Assembly (NCBI GenBank): GCA_947625875.1
Contig: CANQQG010000007.1
Coordinates: 1 to 57,237, forward strand
Direction: 5' to 3'
DNA from: an uncultured Lachnospiraceae bacterium
Lineage (GTDB): Bacteria; Bacillota; Clostridia; Lachnospirales; Lachnospiraceae
DNA length: 57,237 bases
Made by a program: the position numbers and the translations under genes. How positions within the stretch are numbered: position 1 is the first letter of the stretch; the number at the start of each line of letters is the position of its first letter. Of the stretch, positions 54,912 through 57,237 are shown piece by piece. The notes beneath the pieces were generated by a model, which saw only the letters and a program-made list of their open reading frames with translations, was not told the DNA's origin and made no database searches.

Positions 54912-54931
54912 GGCTGTGCGGCGGCACAGCC
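54912..54931 (-). terminator. Terminator after rpoZ
   Basis: Perfect 8-bp stem GGCTGTGC / GCACAGCC with a GC tetraloop, beginning 7 nt after the rpoZ stop and followed on the minus strand by TATCTTTCT. It separates the yicC-remA-gmk-rpoZ unit from rimO. Confidence 0.7.
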
Positions 54932-54938
54932 CCTTTTC

Positions 54939-55199
54939 TTAATCAATCTCTTCCTCTAAGGAATCATCTTCCCCAACGATCTTTACCTTGCCTTCGTACA
55001 GTTCCTGCACCGCAAGGGAAAGCGGCTTTTTCCCGCCGGAACGCACGACCATCGGCTCATCGCCCGCAATGATCTGGCGCGCGCGCTTTGCGGTAGCGAT
55101 CACGATCGAGTAACGGCTGTTTACCACCGGCTCTTCCCCGATCTCCTCCGTATCGCTGTTTACCACCTGCATAAGCTCCACATAAGATGGATGTATCAT
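54939..55199 (-). CDS. rpoZ: RNA polymerase omega subunit
   Basis: Small RNA polymerase subunit that wraps the beta' C-terminus. The 86-residue protein begins MIHPSYVELMQVV and has NSRYSIVIATAKRARQII and PLSLAVQELYEGKVKIV, as in Clostridial omega. An acidic tail ends it. ATG 55199 is 9 nt from AGGAG; ATG 55205 is too close. It follows gmk, the conserved order. Confidence 0.94.
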   Translation of the reverse strand: MIHPSYVELMQVVNSDTEEIGEEPVVNSRYSIVIATAKRARQIIAGDEPMVVRSGGKKPLSLAVQELYEGKVKIVGEDDSLEEEID

Positions 55200-55204
55200 A
55201 ATCA

Positions 55205-55843
55205 TTATCTCCTTTCAAACGCTTTCAGTTCCGCCCGTATCTGAGCGATTTTTTCTAAATTGCGCGCGACGCGGGCATGTTCATTCTGTATTATGCCATG
55301 CACCTGTGCGACGCACTTGCCCAATTCGTCATTGACGACAAAATAATCATACGCTTCAATGCCTTCGGATTCCTCGCAGGCCCTTGAAAGACGTTTTGCA
55401 ACCGTCCCCTCATCTTCTGTCCCCCTGCCGGAGAGACGTTCCTGCAATGTCTTTGCATCCGGCGCGGAAATAAACAGCAGAAGCGTATCCGGAAATTTTT
55501 TGCGGATTTTCAGCGCCCCCTGTATTTCAATCTCCAGAATAACGTCTTTTCCCGCGTCTAACTGCTCCATAACATAGGCTTTCGGCGTCCCGTAATAATG
55601 GTTTACATAACCCGCATATTCCAACAGCTCTTCCTGTGCGATCATTTCCCGGAAACGCTCGTCGGAAACAAAAAAATATTCCTGTCCGTCCGTCTCGCCC
55701 GGACGCGGCTCCCGCGTCGTCGCTGAGACAGACAACGCGTACTGATCCGGATACTGCGCAAGCAGTTCCTTCATGATCGTCCCTTTACCCGCGCCGGAAA
55801 ACCCTGACACAACGGCAAGGACGCCCCTGTTTTTCTTTTCCAT
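55205..55843 (-). CDS. gmk: Guanylate kinase
   Basis: Phosphorylates GMP to GDP. The 212-residue protein carries the P-loop SGFSGAGKGTI at about 13-23, SVSATTREPRPGETDGQEYFFVS for GMP binding, and the DVILEIEIQGALKI and RLSGRGTEDE lid segments. Only 1 nt separates it from remA. Confidence 0.97.
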   Translation of the reverse strand: MEKKNRGVLAVVSGFSGAGKGTIMKELLAQYPDQYALSVSATTREPRPGETDGQEYFFVSDERFREMIAQEELLEYAGYVNHYYGTPKAYVMEQLDAGKDVILEIEIQGALKIRKKFPDTLLLFISAPDAKTLQERLSGRGTEDEGTVAKRLSRACEESEGIEAYDYFVVNDELGKCVAQVHGIIQNEHARVARNLEKIAQIRAELKAFERR

Positions 55844-55844
55844 T

Positions 55845-56099
55845 TTACACCTCTGTCCGCTCTTCCGCCCCGAAACGGCCCGCCAGCGTGTCCGGCTGCA
55901 GGGCGGAGATAATGATATTATTACTCGTTGTAAAGATCACGCCCCGGGTGCGGCGCCCCTGTGTGGCGTCGATCAGGCGGTTTTCCTCTTTGGCCCGCTG
56001 GATCTGCCGCTTTGCGGGCGCGGAATCCGGCGTAATGATACACAGGATCTTTTCTGTATTTACAACGTTTCCAAATCCGATATTGATTAATTTTGACAT
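55845..56099 (-). CDS. remA: RemA family regulator (DUF370)
   Basis: Small DNA-binding protein; Bacillus RemA activates biofilm matrix and osmoprotection genes. The 84-residue protein starts MSKLINIGFGNVVNTEKILCI and has APAKRQIQRAKEENRLIDATQGRRTRGVIFT, the hallmark of DUF370. ATG 56099 is used; a longer in-frame start overlaps yicC. The yicC-remA-gmk-rpoZ order is conserved in Firmicutes. Confidence 0.94.
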   Translation of the reverse strand: MSKLINIGFGNVVNTEKILCIITPDSAPAKRQIQRAKEENRLIDATQGRRTRGVIFTTSNNIIISALQPDTLAGRFGAEERTEV

Positions 56100-56119
56100 A
56101 CGCGCACCTTTTATATCGA

Positions 56120-56998
<879 letters not shown>

Positions 56999-57071
56999 GT
57001 ACTTCATTCCTCCAACCGTTCCTGCGGCCTATCATCCTGCACAATGCAAGCTTTAGTGCATAGATATTTTT

Positions 57072-57100
57072 ATTATAGACATTTTGAGGGGAATAGTCAA
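57072..57100 (-). promoter_or_regulatory. Promoter of the yicC-remA-gmk-rpoZ operon
   Basis: On the minus strand TTGACT (57100-57095), 17-bp spacer, TATAAT (57077-57072), giving a leader of about 70 nt. No other gene start competes for it. Confidence 0.8.
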
Positions 57101-57117
57101 TTTTTTTCTGCGGAGAA

Positions 57118-57237
57118 TTAATTTTTCGTGGAGTACTGGATCTGGTAGCCGGTCGTCTGGCTCGTCTGTTTTTTCCACTCCAAGCTCCTTCGTTTCCAGT
57201 TCCGGCAGCGGCTCCCCGTCCGTCTGGGAAATGTCAA
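57118..57237 (-). pseudogene. 3' fragment of a fibronectin-III-like gene, partial and probably decayed
   Basis: The minus strand frame ending at TAA 57118-57120 reads WKKQTSQTTGYQIQYSTKN, the beta-strand pattern of fibronectin type III domains found in Clostridial surface proteins. It stops inside the domain. Just upstream this frame becomes arginine-rich, while the next frame reads PLPELETKELGVE in plausible coding style, suggesting a frameshift near the A-run at about 57172-57177. Only 120 bp are visible, so this is tentative. Confidence 0.4.

Overview
The window reads as a contiguous chromosomal segment of a Gram-positive, rod-shaped member of the Clostridia, most likely Lachnospiraceae. 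The evidence is gene content: SepF, YlmH, RemA, YlbJ, RecU, short HisG with HisZ, Prp with an N-terminally extended L27, LexA with a divergent LysM protein, and the cluster TIGR03960 / DUF2344 / RNase G / L21 / Prp / L27 / Obg. No rRNA, tRNA, CRISPR array, insertion sequence or prophage was seen. The content is almost entirely core housekeeping, and only one gap exceeds 300 bp (24935-25317).

Left part (1-27.5 kb, nearly all + strand). Two flavoprotein oxidoreductases overlap by 149 nt. They are followed by mutS, mutL, miaA and a PLP enzyme. Next come radC and the elongasome/Min cluster mreB-mreC-mreD-PBP2-minC-minD-minE-rodA-mgsA, then a lipoprotein DD-carboxypeptidase. After a small P-loop gene with its own promoter and terminator, and a minus-strand DUF378 gene, there is a division-linked set: an HlyD-like protein, ylmE, sepF and ylmH. 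An unusual intergenic region with four perfect DnaA boxes precedes lspA, an rluD-type gene and a cytidylate-kinase-like gene.

Centre (27.5-31.4 kb). Coding direction changes here. The zone holds a perfect 17-bp inverted repeat with a 6-bp centre, dtd, a XerS-sized tyrosine recombinase, plsC, and a divergent SOS pair (a YneA-like LysM protein and lexA) separated by several LexA-box-like sites. Hand counts indicate that G/C skew of + strand genes also changes sign around here. I infer, without proof, that the window spans a replication fork meeting point (terminus/dif region) or an old rearrangement junction.

Right part (31.4-57.2 kb, nearly all - strand). From the centre outward: rsfS-yqeK-nadD-yhbY-obgE, then rpmA-prp-rplU with an L21 leader, RNase G, two linked radical-SAM-associated genes, and a partial histidine operon (hisZ-hisG-hisD-hisIE). 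The hisIE product carries an N-terminal HisF-like domain that appears to lack both catalytic aspartates. Next are recU, two pseudouridine synthases, a YgiQ-type radical SAM protein and an M23 peptidase. A lone + strand ylbJ follows. The last block is coaD-rsmD-cinA-pgsA-rimO and yicC-remA-gmk-rpoZ, reading from a strong promoter near the right edge. At the edge lies what looks like a decayed fibronectin-III fragment.
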